A DNA stretch of 64,000 bases from an uncultured Eggerthella sp. (GCA_905203045.1 CAJKUH010000007.1:1-64000); one strand, 5' to 3'; numbered from the stretch's first letter, positions 17,013 through 25,842 are shown. A program made the numbers and translations. Notes: generated from the letters alone by a model not told the origin.

Positions 17013-18314
17013 GTGCCTGATTTCACCAAGCCCTTCAACCGGGTATTCTTTCTTTTGTGTGTTTTGATTACCGGTGCGCTTGCCGGTGCATTCGTGTGGC
17101 TGTTCTTCTTCCTGATGGATATCGGCATCACCTTCCTGTGGCAAACCGTGCCTGGTTGGCTTGGCTCGCTTACCGTCGATGTGTTTCCCGTTCTGTCGCG
17201 GGGTCCCTTCGGGTTCATCCCGTATCCGCTTGTTGTATGCATAGCGGGTGGCGTGGTGATAGGGCTGTATGCGAAGCACGTGAAGGTCGAGCCTGAAGAG
17301 CTTACCAAGGTGATGGCGCAGGTGAAGGAAACCGGTCGCTACGACTACAGTCAGTTGGGCAGGCTTTCCCTGGCTGCCTTGCTGCCGTTGCTCTTTGGCG
17401 GCAGTGTGGGCCCGGAAGCGGGCCTTACCGGCGTTATCGCGGGGCTGTGCACCTGGGTGGGCGACCGAATGCGCCGTTTCGGATCCGATTTCCGTGCCCT
17501 TACCGTGGCTGGCACCCAAGCGGCGCTTACGGCGGTGTTCACCGCGCCCCTGTACGGGTTTGTGGCGCCGCTTTCCGGCAGCGCCGATGGCGCCAACAGC
17601 GAGCAGATCGAATTCCCCAAGGCTCAGAAAGCAGTGGTGTACCTGTGCGCCATCGTGGGCGCGCTGGGCGCATTTCTCATACTGGGCCAGCTGTTCGGCG
17701 GCGGTGGCGGCCTGCCGCGCTTCGATGCGGTGGAAGTGGGCGGCTATGAGCTTGCCTTGCTGGTGCCGCTTGCCTTGGTGGGTACTGCATGTGGTTGGGT
17801 TTTCCATGCGGCGAACAAGGGGTCAAAATGCCTTTCGGAAGCTATGGGCAGCCGTCCGGTGCTTAAGGCGGTTCTGGTGGGCGCGGTATTAGCGCTGTGC
17901 GGCATGGCCTTGCCCTACACCATGTTCGCCGGCGAAGCGCAAGCGCATTATCTGATGGTGGGTTATGCCGCCATCCCAGCTGCTGCGCTCATCGCAACAG
18001 GGTTCGTGAAGAGCGCGTTGACGCCTACATGCCTCAACCTGGGATGGTGCGGCGGGCATTTCTTTCCCGTTATCTTTTCCGGTATCAGCCTTGGGTACGG
18101 CTTTGCGCTGCTTTGCAGTGCCGAGCCGGTGTTCTGCGTTGCCGCCTGCACCGCAGCGCTTATGGGTGCGGTAATGCGCCAGCCCGTTATGGCTGCGCTG
18201 CTGCTTATCATGTGCTTCCCGCTGAAAGGCGTAGTGGTGATGCTTGTTGCTGCGGTTATCGGTGCGGCCATCCCATTGCCGAGTGCCTTTAAGCCGAAGG
18301 AAGAGGGACGCTAA
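17013..18314 (+). CDS. ClC-family ion channel/transporter
   Basis: A 433-residue membrane protein with ten or more hydrophobic helices. The ClC selectivity region reads GGSVGPEAGLTG (130-140) and a later loop GGHFFPVIFSG matches the second conserved GxFxP motif. In the canonical GxEGP sequence the Glu is the external gate; here Val132 occupies that place, so coupling may differ from standard H+/Cl- exchangers. The GTG start has AGGAGG. A possible TATACT (16974-16979) lies just upstream. Substrate could be chloride or fluoride; not determined. Confidence 0.82.
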   Translation: MPDFTKPFNRVFFLLCVLITGALAGAFVWLFFFLMDIGITFLWQTVPGWLGSLTVDVFPVLSRGPFGFIPYPLVVCIAGGVVIGLYAKHVKVEPEELTKVMAQVKETGRYDYSQLGRLSLAALLPLLFGGSVGPEAGLTGVIAGLCTWVGDRMRRFGSDFRALTVAGTQAALTAVFTAPLYGFVAPLSGSADGANSEQIEFPKAQKAVVYLCAIVGALGAFLILGQLFGGGGGLPRFDAVEVGGYELALLVPLALVGTACGWVFHAANKGSKCLSEAMGSRPVLKAVLVGAVLALCGMALPYTMFAGEAQAHYLMVGYAAIPAAALIATGFVKSALTPTCLNLGWCGGHFFPVIFSGISLGYGFALLCSAEPVFCVAACTAALMGAVMRQPVMAALLLIMCFPLKGVVVMLVAAVIGAAIPLPSAFKPKEEGR

Positions 18315-18379
18315 GTTCTGGGAAGGAACTGGGTCGTTTGAACGGTACCGGATAAATATCTATCAACCCTGAAAAGAAT

Positions 18380-18413
18380 ACGAGCCAGCATCTTCATGGA
18401 AGTGCTGGCTCGT
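18380..18413. terminator. Bidirectional terminator between convergent genes
   Basis: A perfect 11-pair stem ACGAGCCAGCA / TGCTGGCTCGT with a further CTTC/GAAG inner stem is T-rich on both sides (TTCTGCGTTTTT on the + strand, TATTCTTTTC on the - strand). It can end both the ClC gene and the convergent membrane-protein gene. Confidence 0.85.
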
Positions 18414-18441
18414 TCTGCGTTTTTACGCGATGGGGGCTGCG

Positions 18442-19137
18442 TTAGATGTTCAGTCCGTTGAGGATGCAATACCCGTCAAGGACGGCGGTAACCACAATGG
18501 TAATGGCGAAGGAAAGCGCACGGGTGCTGCTCTTCTTCTGAATGCCGATGTTCATCAGCACGATTGCGGCGAAGCAGAACAACACGGTAAGGGTATGGCG
18601 GGGAAACGGTGCGAAGCTGATGGGAGAGAACATCACGGAAAGGTAGTGCACGGAATCGATGGCGAGGATGGCGCCTGCCAGGCCGAGTATCACCGCGCCC
18701 AAAGCGTTCTGCTTCTTCGCGTAGTAGGCGATGAAGCCGCCGGGCAGGGTGAGGAAGGTTGCGGGAAGCCAGGTGGTGGTCCAATACGACATTCCCAAGG
18801 CAAGCCCCAGGGTGGGGATTTCCACCAGATAGATAAGAGGCTGGCTTATCAGAAAGAACACGAAGCATTTCGCGGCTGCCTCAAGGCCGCTTTTGCAGTT
18901 CGTGACGATGAGGAACGCGAACAGCACCCACCATTCGAAGGAAACGGCAATATCCCTGAACGAGGTTTCCTCCAAAACGGGAACCTGGTTGATAAGACCC
19001 ACGAACACGCCGATTGCCACGGCGAAGATGATGACATGCTTCCAGCTCATGTCGAGCCCACCAAAGAGCTTCGAGAGCTTTTCGGTAAACGACGAAGAAG
19101 CGGGGGCAGCAGCACTGTGTTTTGGTTGGTCAGGCAT
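18442..19137 (-). CDS. Multi-pass membrane protein of unknown function
   Basis: A 231-residue protein I do not recognise. A short hydrophilic N terminus rich in Ala/Ser is followed by about six or seven hydrophobic helices, for example HVIIFAVAIGVFVGLINQVP, EWWVLFAFLIVTNC, and SFAITIVVTAVLDGYCIL at the end. A short GGFIAYYAKKQNALG loop lies in the middle. The ATG at 19137 has GGAGGA six bases upstream; an in-frame start 33 bases earlier lacks a site. It stands alone between a terminator and a 185-base gap with no visible gene. A transporter or sensor-like role is possible. Confidence 0.7.
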   Translation of the reverse strand: MPDQPKHSAAAPASSSFTEKLSKLFGGLDMSWKHVIIFAVAIGVFVGLINQVPVLEETSFRDIAVSFEWWVLFAFLIVTNCKSGLEAAAKCFVFFLISQPLIYLVEIPTLGLALGMSYWTTTWLPATFLTLPGGFIAYYAKKQNALGAVILGLAGAILAIDSVHYLSVMFSPISFAPFPRHTLTVLFCFAAIVLMNIGIQKKSSTRALSFAITIVVTAVLDGYCILNGLNI

Positions 19138-19322
19138 GGATCCTCCGTATGGGACGCGAAGCAGGAGCATGAACAGCTCGGGGTAAGGATAATTCGCATA
19201 ACCGTATCCGATCTAACGTATCAGAATCGCATCACGGGCTAATTCGCCGACAATGCAATACGACCCGGTGCGCTGGGTTGGGGCGCATTGGGCCGTGGGA
19301 CAATCGGAAAAGGTCGGGGACG

Positions 19323-21002
19323 CTAGGCCGCCTTGCATTCTTCCTGTTCGATAAGCTCGCGGGCGTGCTCGATGGCGTCGTCGATGTTGGCGCGGAAGTG
19401 CTCTTCTCCCACCAGGTCTACGAAGCCGGCACGGCGCATGGTTTTCATGGGCTGCTCGTTGGCGTGACTAAAGATGAGCTTCACGCCGTTTTCGGTGCAG
19501 TAGTCGTACAGGTTTTCCAGCGCATTCATGCCGGAAGAATCGAGTGAGGGAACGCCGCGCATGCGGATGATCAGGTATTTTGTGAACGACTTCACCGAGA
19601 TGTCGGTGATGCGGTCGGTCATGCCGAAGAACATGGGGCCGTTGATCTCGTAGACGCGCACGCTCTTGGGAAGCTCGCGCAAGTGCGTTACCTCGGAATT
19701 GGCATCGCAGTAGTACTTCCAGCCCTTTACCTCGGTTTCCTCGCTGACCATCTTCATGAACAGCACGATGGTGATAACCATGCCCACGCCGATGGCGGTA
19801 ACCAGGTCGAACACGATGGTAAGGGTGAAGGTGAGCAGCAAGGTGGCCACGGCGCCCTTCGAAGCGGTTTTGCACAGGTGCGCGAAGTTGCGCCAACCTG
19901 ACATGTTGTAAGCCACCTGAAGCAGGATGGCGGCGATGGTGGGCATGGGAATAAGCGCCGCATAGGGCATCAGGAATACCAACATCAGCAACAGCACCAC
20001 GGCATGCACCATGCCGGAAATGGGCGTGCGACCGCCGTTGTTCACGTTCGCGGCAGTGCGGGCAATTGCGCCTGTGGCGGGGATGCCGCCGAATAGGACG
20101 GAACCGATGTTACCCATGCCTTGCGCCACCAGTTCCATATTGCAGCGATGGTGCGAACTGATCATGCTGTCGGCGACAACGCAGGAAAGCAGCGATTCAA
20201 TGGCGGCAAGCATGGCAATGGTGAAGCCGTTTGCCAGTTCATTGCGGAACAGCTCCACGCTCAGCTGCGGAACATGCAGGCTGGGCAGCGCGCTGCTGAT
20301 GGTGTACAGGTCGCCGATGGTGAACACATCCATGTTCAGCAGACTCACCATGCCGATTCCCACGAAGATGGCGATAAGAGAGCTGGGGATCTTCTCGTTG
20401 AACCGGGGCCACAGGAAGAGCACCGCCAGGCACACCACGCCAACCAGCACCGCTTCGGGGTTGATGGTGCCGATGTTCTGCGCGAGAGCCTGAATCTTGT
20501 CGGTGGTTTCAACAGTGGGCGTGCCGGCGGGGTATGTGAGCCCCATCAGGTCTTTCAACTGTCCGATGACGATGGTTACGGCGATGCCGGCAGTAAACCC
20601 GGTGGTGATGGTGTAGGGAACGAAACGGATAAGCGCGCCGAGCTTCAGTATGCCCATCAGAATCAGCACGATGCCTGCGATGATGGTGGCGGCGAACAGG
20701 CCGTCAAGGCCATCGGTGGCGACGATGCCGGCAACGATGGTGGCAAACGCTGCGGTAGGGCCGGAAATCTGAACGCGGCTGCCGCCCAAAAAGGCGATAA
20801 GGAAGCCCGCGATGATGGCGGTGTACAGGCCTGCTTCGGGGCCTACGCCGGAAGCGATGGCAAGGGCGATGGAAAGCGGCAGGGCCACCACGGCAACCAC
20901 GATGCCGGATACGATGTCTTTCGGGAGCTGCTTTTTGAGTTCTTCTTTGCTGGTGTGCTTGATGATGCTGAACAGAATCGGCTTGATCTTGTCGTGCTGC
21001 AT
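19323..21002 (-). CDS. SulP family anion permease with STAS domain
   Basis: A 559-residue SLC26/SulP carrier. The membrane part starts with LPKDIVSGIVVAVVALPLSIALAIASGVGPEAGLY-like residues, including the family signature, and contains GGSRVQISGPTAAF and the long core of about 12-14 helices. The C-terminal STAS domain has a predicted nucleotide-binding loop in VPSLDSSGMNALENL. Substrates in the family are sulfate, bicarbonate or dicarboxylates. The frame is open to a GTG at 21062, but that codon lies in a stem-loop; the ATG at 21002 is preferred, with GAGAAG upstream. Confidence 0.87.
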   Translation of the reverse strand: MQHDKIKPILFSIIKHTSKEELKKQLPKDIVSGIVVAVVALPLSIALAIASGVGPEAGLYTAIIAGFLIAFLGGSRVQISGPTAAFATIVAGIVATDGLDGLFAATIIAGIVLILMGILKLGALIRFVPYTITTGFTAGIAVTIVIGQLKDLMGLTYPAGTPTVETTDKIQALAQNIGTINPEAVLVGVVCLAVLFLWPRFNEKIPSSLIAIFVGIGMVSLLNMDVFTIGDLYTISSALPSLHVPQLSVELFRNELANGFTIAMLAAIESLLSCVVADSMISSHHRCNMELVAQGMGNIGSVLFGGIPATGAIARTAANVNNGGRTPISGMVHAVVLLLMLVFLMPYAALIPMPTIAAILLQVAYNMSGWRNFAHLCKTASKGAVATLLLTFTLTIVFDLVTAIGVGMVITIVLFMKMVSEETEVKGWKYYCDANSEVTHLRELPKSVRVYEINGPMFFGMTDRITDISVKSFTKYLIIRMRGVPSLDSSGMNALENLYDYCTENGVKLIFSHANEQPMKTMRRAGFVDLVGEEHFRANIDDAIEHARELIEQEECKAA

Positions 21003-21053
21003 GACGTGCTTCTCGTGCTCCTGAATGTGCGTAGTTTTCTCTTGTGAAAAGAA

Positions 21054-21111
21054 ACGTTCCACCGGATGGTGGAACGTTCGTGCTTTCGCTATGCGCGATT
21101 AATGCGAAAGC
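21054..21111 (-). promoter_or_regulatory. Tandem stem-loops in the sulP leader
   Basis: On the minus strand a stem GCTTTCGC / GCGAAAGC (21104-21111 with 21082-21089) is followed by ACGTTCCACC-ATCC-GGTGGAACGT and then TTTCTTTTC. The second looks like an intrinsic terminator placed before the coding region, so attenuation of sulP is possible. A promoter was not identified in the AT-rich stretch 21112-21180. Confidence 0.5.
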
Positions 21112-21334
21112 GCTTTATTCTATCGCGGCAGGTGAAATTTTTTCCGATTCCGCATAGTTTTTTCAAGTGAACACGTTTTTGACCTGGGTGAACGGGTTTT
21201 ATTGCCTTCGGTTATAGGAACGTTGAAAGTTGCAATGGGAATATGGCCCGTCTTCGGCGGGCATCCTGGTAATTTGATGCAAGGGGGAAAGCCTGCAAGG
21301 GGTAGGGTGCAGGCTCCGTTCGAAGGGGATTGCA

Positions 21335-22567
21335 ATGAAGGGCGCATCGCCGAATCGCACTGTTATCTTGGCGGCAGGCACGCTTGCCGCCATGGGCACC
21401 AGCTGCATTTACATGTGGAGCATTTTCAACAAGCCGCTGATGGCCGCCTATGGCTTCACTGCTTCCGAGGTTTCCATGGCATATTCGCTGTTTTTGCTGG
21501 CAACGTGCTTTTCCAGCATGTTGGCCGGATGGCTTCAGCGCCATGTGCAGCCGCGGTTCATCGTGCTGTGCTCGGGCATTTTGTTCGGGCTGGGCTGGTT
21601 TCTTTCCGGCTATGCCAGCAACTTGGTCATGCTGTACGTCTTCTTCGGCGGTATGGCGGGTGCGGGCAACGGGCTTCTGTACAATTCCATCGTTGCAGTG
21701 GTGATGAAGTGGTTCCCCGACAAGCGCGGGTTTGCCAATGGGGTGTGCATCGGCGCCATTGGGCTGGGACCGGTGTTCTTCGCGCCGCTTGGCAACTTCC
21801 TTATCGAATCGTTCAGCGTTCAGATGGCGTTTCATATCGTGGGCGTTATCTGGCTGGTGATCTACTTGGCGGTTTCGTGGCTTTTGCTGGTGCCGCCGCA
21901 AGGGTGGACGCCTGCGGGGCAGGCCGAAAAGGCAGAAGAGGCGAACAGTGGCGATGCTCTTCGCGAGCGAAACCTCACCTCGAGGCAGATGTTCCGTCAG
22001 CCGCTGTATTACGTGCTGTTTTTGGTAATGATGGTTGCGTGCACCAGCGGGCTGATGGTTACCGCCCATGCCTCCAATATCGGGCAGGAGGTTGCGGGCC
22101 TTACCGCTTCGGAAGGGGCCGTTGTCGTGGCCGCTTTGGCGGTGGGAAGCTGTTTGGGGCGCTTCGGGTTCGGCGCAGTTTCCGACCGCATCGGGCGCTA
22201 CAAGGCGTTGGCAATTTCCCTGGCCGCTAATGCTGTGCTCATGCTGTTCTGCATCCATGCTGCCACTACGTTTGCAACCTACTTGCTGGCTGTTGCGGCG
22301 GTGGGCGCTTGCTTTGGCGGAACCATGACCATCGTGCCTGCCATCGTCGGCGATGCGTTCGGGTCGGTGAACTTCGGGCAGAACTATTCGTTTGTGTACC
22401 CGGGCTACACCGTGGCTTCTTTCGTGGGCCCTATGGCGGCTGCCATGGCATTCGAAGCGGTGGGCAGCTATTCGCCTGCGTTCATCATTGCGGGTGCTTT
22501 GGCCTTGGTGGGCATGGTGCTGGTTTTGGCGTGCTCGAAGCTTGAGCGTCGTTTGCCCGAAGCGTAG
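21335..22567 (+). CDS. MFS transporter, oxalate/formate antiporter (OFA) type
   Basis: A 410-residue, 12-helix major facilitator protein. The start RTVILAAGTLAAMGTSCIYMWSIF, with an aromatic-rich first helix, and GGMAGAGNGLLYNSIVAVVMKWFPDKRG are typical of the OFA group, which exchange or import small carboxylates. A hydrophilic loop around residue 200 separates the two halves; GRFGFGAVSDRIGRYKAL is the second A-like motif. The ATG has AAGGGGA upstream. It is divergent from sulP. The actual substrate cannot be read from sequence. Confidence 0.87.
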   Translation: MKGASPNRTVILAAGTLAAMGTSCIYMWSIFNKPLMAAYGFTASEVSMAYSLFLLATCFSSMLAGWLQRHVQPRFIVLCSGILFGLGWFLSGYASNLVMLYVFFGGMAGAGNGLLYNSIVAVVMKWFPDKRGFANGVCIGAIGLGPVFFAPLGNFLIESFSVQMAFHIVGVIWLVIYLAVSWLLLVPPQGWTPAGQAEKAEEANSGDALRERNLTSRQMFRQPLYYVLFLVMMVACTSGLMVTAHASNIGQEVAGLTASEGAVVVAALAVGSCLGRFGFGAVSDRIGRYKALAISLAANAVLMLFCIHAATTFATYLLAVAAVGACFGGTMTIVPAIVGDAFGSVNFGQNYSFVYPGYTVASFVGPMAAAMAFEAVGSYSPAFIIAGALALVGMVLVLACSKLERRLPEA

Positions 22568-22619
22568 CACCTGGGCGCCGATAACCCGTGTGGGGCCTAC
22601 ACGTTCCCTGTAAAAGCAA

Positions 22620-22653
22620 AGCCGCTTGATCGTGCGTGATCAAGCGGCTTTTT
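22620..22653. terminator. Bidirectional terminator between OFA carrier and prfC
   Basis: A perfect 12-pair stem AGCCGCTTGATC / GATCAAGCGGCT with loop GTGCGT is followed by TTTTTG on the + strand and by TTTGCTTTTAC on the - strand. Confidence 0.88.
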
Positions 22654-22708
22654 GTCGCGAGCCATAAAGGGCACTGAAAGGATTCGCCCCAACAGATGAA
22701 GGACGTTT

Positions 22709-24322
22709 CTATTTGAACGTCACGTTGCCAAACTCGGAGAGCTTCAGGTCGGGGTTGTGCTCGGTGGCGTAGCGAAGGTTCCATTCGCTGGTGAACAGCA
22801 GAAGCTTTTCGCCGCGCATGTTTTCCACGCGGTAGGTGTCGTGTGTGAGGTTCAGCTTCGGTACGTCCACTTCTTCGGGGTTGGCAACCCAGCGGATAAT
22901 GGAATAGGGAAGGCCCTGACGGCGCACTTCCACGTTGTATTCGTTCTTCAGACGGGTTTCCAGCACTTCGAACTGCAGCACGCCGACGGCGCCCACGATA
23001 ACGCTTTCCATGCCAGCGCCCAGCTCGCGGAAGATCTGGATAGCGCCTTCCTGCGCCAGCTCTTCCATGCCCTTCACGAACTGCTTGCGCTTCAGCGTGT
23101 TCACCTGGGTCACCTTGGCAAACATTTCCGGCGCGAACATCGGGATGGCGGGGAACTGCACCTTGTGCTTTGCCGCGCATACGGTGTCGCCGATAGAGAA
23201 GATGCCGGGGTCGAACAAGCCCACGATGTCGCCGGCGTATGCCTCGTCGACAATGGCGCGGTCGTCTGCCATCAGCGACGTGCCCGTTGCCAGCTTCAGC
23301 TTCTTCTTGCCCTGCATATGGTAGGCTTCCATGCCGCGTTCGAATTTGCCCGAGCAGATGCGCACGAAGGCAATGCGGTCGCGGTGGTTCTTGTCCATGT
23401 TTGCCTGGATCTTGAACACGAAGCCCGAGAAATCGTTGGACATCGGGTCTACTTCGGTGTCGGTAAGGCAATCAGTGTAGGGGCGCGGTGTGGGCGCCAG
23501 CTCCAGGAAGCCCTTCAGGAACGGCTCAACGCCGAAGTTGGTAAGGGCGGAACCGAAGAACACCGGCGAAAGCTTGCCGGAGCGCACTGCTTCCAAATCG
23601 AGTTCGTCGCCTGCGCCGTCCAAAAGCTCGATGTCGTCCATCAGGTTCTCGTGGTTGTCTTTGCCGATAAGCTCGTCAAGCGAGGAATCGCCTAGCTCGG
23701 CTTCGATTTCCTGGACCTTCTTAGCGGAATTGCCGCGGCCGTCGCCGTCGAAGGCGATAACCTGGCGCGTGCGGCGGTCGAACACACCGCGGAAGTTGTG
23801 GCCGCAGCCGATGGGCCAGTTCATGGGATAGGTTCCGATGCCCAGCACTGTTTCGATTTCTTCCATCAAGTCGAATGGGTCGCGTGCTTCGCGGTCGAGC
23901 TTGTTCACGAAGGTGAAGATGGGGATGTGGCGCAGCGTGCATACCTTGAACAGCTTCTTGGTTTGCGCCTCTACGCCCTTGGCGGCGTCGATAACCATAA
24001 CGGCGGCGTCGGCTGCCATCAGGGTACGGTACGTGTCTTCGGAAAAGTCCTGGTGACCGGGGGTATCCAGGATGTTCACGCAGCAGCCATCGTAGTTGAA
24101 CTGTAGCACCGAAGAGGTAACGGAAATTCCGCGCTCCTTTTCGATGTCCATCCAGTCGGAAACGGCATGCTTCGAGCTGCTTTTGCCTTTAACCGAGCCA
24201 GCGGTTTGGATGCTGCCGGTATACAACAGCAGCTTTTCGGTGAGCGTTGTTTTGCCCGCGTCAGGGTGCGAGATAATGGCAAAGGTGCGCCTTGAGGCGA
24301 TTTCTTCTTGCAAGCTTGACAT
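22709..24322 (-). CDS. prfC: Peptide chain release factor 3
   Basis: A 537-residue translational GTPase that recycles RF1/RF2 from the ribosome. G motifs seen: ISHPDAGKTTLTEKLL (G1), RGISVTSSV (G2), DTPGHQDFSEDTYRT (G3) and VNKLDREARDP (G4). The RF3-specific C-terminal domain includes GVLQFEVLETRLKNEYNVEV. The ATG at 24322 with AAGGAA upstream is preferred over an in-frame start 33 bases earlier. It is transcribed alone and divergent from the GNAT gene. Confidence 0.95.
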   Translation of the reverse strand: MSSLQEEIASRRTFAIISHPDAGKTTLTEKLLLYTGSIQTAGSVKGKSSSKHAVSDWMDIEKERGISVTSSVLQFNYDGCCVNILDTPGHQDFSEDTYRTLMAADAAVMVIDAAKGVEAQTKKLFKVCTLRHIPIFTFVNKLDREARDPFDLMEEIETVLGIGTYPMNWPIGCGHNFRGVFDRRTRQVIAFDGDGRGNSAKKVQEIEAELGDSSLDELIGKDNHENLMDDIELLDGAGDELDLEAVRSGKLSPVFFGSALTNFGVEPFLKGFLELAPTPRPYTDCLTDTEVDPMSNDFSGFVFKIQANMDKNHRDRIAFVRICSGKFERGMEAYHMQGKKKLKLATGTSLMADDRAIVDEAYAGDIVGLFDPGIFSIGDTVCAAKHKVQFPAIPMFAPEMFAKVTQVNTLKRKQFVKGMEELAQEGAIQIFRELGAGMESVIVGAVGVLQFEVLETRLKNEYNVEVRRQGLPYSIIRWVANPEEVDVPKLNLTHDTYRVENMRGEKLLLFTSEWNLRYATEHNPDLKLSEFGNVTFK

Positions 24323-24569
24323 GTGGTTCCTTCTGATTGTGCATTGTTGGCCCAAAGGTGGGCATAGATAGTGCAGCCACTAGCCTAAAGCAAGACCAGC
24401 GCCTGCAACAGGGGGGAAGCGCTGTTTTATACACGCTTTACGGATTCAGGGCCGGTTATTGACCGCCGACCTTTCCCGCATCGTTGAAGCTGCCGTGATA
24501 CGGGCGTCGCATTTGGTATAGTTCCTTCGACCTGTAGTTGTTTAAGCGCTTTTTGCGGAAAGGGAAGGT

Positions 24570-25034
24570 ATGGAATTTGTTGTTGTTCCCCAGGGAAAAC
24601 GTTCCCCTGAGCTGATTGGGCGCTTGGTAGATGTGTGGGAGCGCTCGGTCCGCGCCACGCATCTGTTTCTTACCGAAGAAAACATTCTGCGCATCAAGGA
24701 ATACGTGCCGCAGGCGATGGCGGCGGTTGCCGTGCTTGTGGTTGCCGAAGACGACGGTGAGCCCGTTGCCTTCATGGGCGTGCACAAAGGTGTGCTTGAA
24801 ATGCTGTTCATCGATCCTGCGCATCGTGGCAAGGGCTTGGGAAAGCGTCTGCTTTCCGTTGGCGTGCGTGACCATGAAGCGCGCGAGCTTTCCGTAAACG
24901 AGCAGAACCCGCAGGCGGTGGGGTTCTACGAGCATCTGGGCTACGAGGTGTTCAAGCGCACCGAATGCGATGAGCAGGGCGACCCGTTCCCCTTGCTGTA
25001 TATGCGCCTGCCGGAAGATGCGCCGGCGTTTTAG
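24570..25034 (+). CDS. GNAT family N-acetyltransferase
   Basis: A 154-residue acetyl-CoA-dependent acetyltransferase. The coenzyme-A-binding motif A reads FIDPAHRGKGLGKRLL, and SVNEQNPQAVGFYEHLGYEV matches motif B with the catalytic Tyr. The C terminus ends LLYMRLPE, like YjaB and related small-molecule acetylases. GGGAAGGT precedes the ATG. A TGGTATAGT extended -10 element (24515-24522) lies about 48 bases upstream. The acceptor substrate is unknown. Confidence 0.88.
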   Translation: MEFVVVPQGKRSPELIGRLVDVWERSVRATHLFLTEENILRIKEYVPQAMAAVAVLVVAEDDGEPVAFMGVHKGVLEMLFIDPAHRGKGLGKRLLSVGVRDHEARELSVNEQNPQAVGFYEHLGYEVFKRTECDEQGDPFPLLYMRLPEDAPAF

Positions 25035-25089
25035 GATTTCCGCCGATGCCGGCGGCTCTGTGGCGCAATGCCTGGGGCATCGTTCACTT

Positions 25090-25195
25090 TGCTACAATAG
25101 GCGCCATGATACGTCGCAACAACATTACGTTTCCTATCCTCCTTGGCATGTGATCGATCGTTTTTCGGGTCGGTCACACGTAGAGGAGGATTTTT
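25090..25195 (+). promoter_or_regulatory. Promoter and structured leader of the SMR gene
   Basis: An extended -10 (TGCTACAAT ending at 25098) predicts a start near 25105 and a leader of about 90 bases. In the leader ATCCTCCT (25136-25143) is perfectly complementary to AGGAGGAT (25184-25191), which is the ribosome binding site. Between them a 10-pair hairpin (25150-25159 with 25168-25177, two G-U pairs) is nested. The fold would hide the ribosome binding site. The ACGR loops of the guanidine-II riboswitch are not present. Confidence 0.6.
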
Positions 25196-25519
25196 ATGTC
25201 GTGGGTGTATTTGTTCATCGCCGGTTTGGGCGAGTGCTTCTGGGCAGCGATGATGAAGCTGTCTGATGGGTTTTCGAATCTTGGATATTCGATTGCCACC
25301 GTTGCTGGCATGATTGCCAGCTTCGCGTTTTTGATTTTGGCAACGAAGCATCTTCCCTTAAGTCTTGCGTACCCTATTTGGACGGGTATCGGTGCGGTGG
25401 GTGCCGTGCTTATCGGTGTGCTGGTGTTCAAGGACTCGCTTTCGCCGGCAACGGGCTTTTTCATATGCTTGCTCATTGTTGGAATAGTGGGCATTAAGCT
25501 TACTTCGGGTCAAGCTTAG
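25196..25519 (+). CDS. Small multidrug resistance (SMR) exporter, Gdx/SugE type
   Basis: A 107-residue, four-helix membrane protein. Glu13, the essential proton- and substrate-binding residue, lies in LGECFWAAMMK, and the following GFSNLGYS plus AYPIWTGIGAVGAVL match the SugE/Gdx subgroup more than EmrE. Gdx proteins export guanidinium in exchange for protons. A single gene suggests a homodimer with dual topology. The ATG has AGGAGGA, which is the sequence paired in the leader. No neighbouring guanidine-metabolism gene is seen. Confidence 0.87.
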   Translation: MSWVYLFIAGLGECFWAAMMKLSDGFSNLGYSIATVAGMIASFAFLILATKHLPLSLAYPIWTGIGAVGAVLIGVLVFKDSLSPATGFFICLLIVGIVGIKLTSGQA

Positions 25520-25583
25520 GAATCCGTTTGGATGGGGCATTCGGCGTCGTTGCTTCCAGAACGGGCGAAAGGGGGCTTCTGCT

Positions 25584-25745
25584 TTGAAAGGGAAAATCAG
25601 TCAGCGTGAGCAATTCCAACATGCGCTTAAGGCCAAAGGCGGCAGGCCCCATTCTTCAAAGCCTTCATATAGCGCGAAGGGGAGAGGCCCCAATAAAGCG
25701 GCTGGCAGCAAGGGCGGCATTCGCCGACAGGGTTCTAAGCACTAA
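25584..25745 (+). CDS. Small basic protein, 53 residues, unknown
   Basis: A TTG-started reading frame preceded by AAGGGGG at suitable distance. The product is strongly basic and polar: it starts MKGKISQREQFQHALKAKGG and continues with Ser/Lys/Gly/Arg-rich, probably disordered residues to the end SKGGIRRQGSKH. No hydrophobic core is seen beyond the first helix. It lies between the SMR gene and a terminator and may be cotranscribed with it. RNA or ribosome binding would fit the composition, but this is a guess. Confidence 0.5.
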   Translation: MKGKISQREQFQHALKAKGGRPHSSKPSYSAKGRGPNKAAGSKGGIRRQGSKH

Positions 25746-25776
25746 AAGGCAGTTAGTTATCGAACGCTGAGTTGGA

Positions 25777-25820
25777 GCAGGGTGCTTCATCCTCTGTTGA
25801 GGGGGGGTGAAGCACCCTGC
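25777..25820 (+). terminator. Terminator after the SMR/small-protein unit
   Basis: A 13-pair stem GCAGGGTGCTTCA / TGAAGCACCCTGC with an inner CCTC/GAGG stem is followed by TTGCGTTTC. The T tract is weak, so termination strength is uncertain. Confidence 0.6.
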
Positions 25821-25842
25821 TTGCGTTTCATAGGAAAGGCTT

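Noticed and set aside
25105..25195. Guanidine-II (mini-ykkC) riboswitch before the SMR gene
   Set aside because: The two ACGR tetraloop hairpins that define it are not present; only ACGT occurs. The structure described instead pairs with the ribosome binding site.
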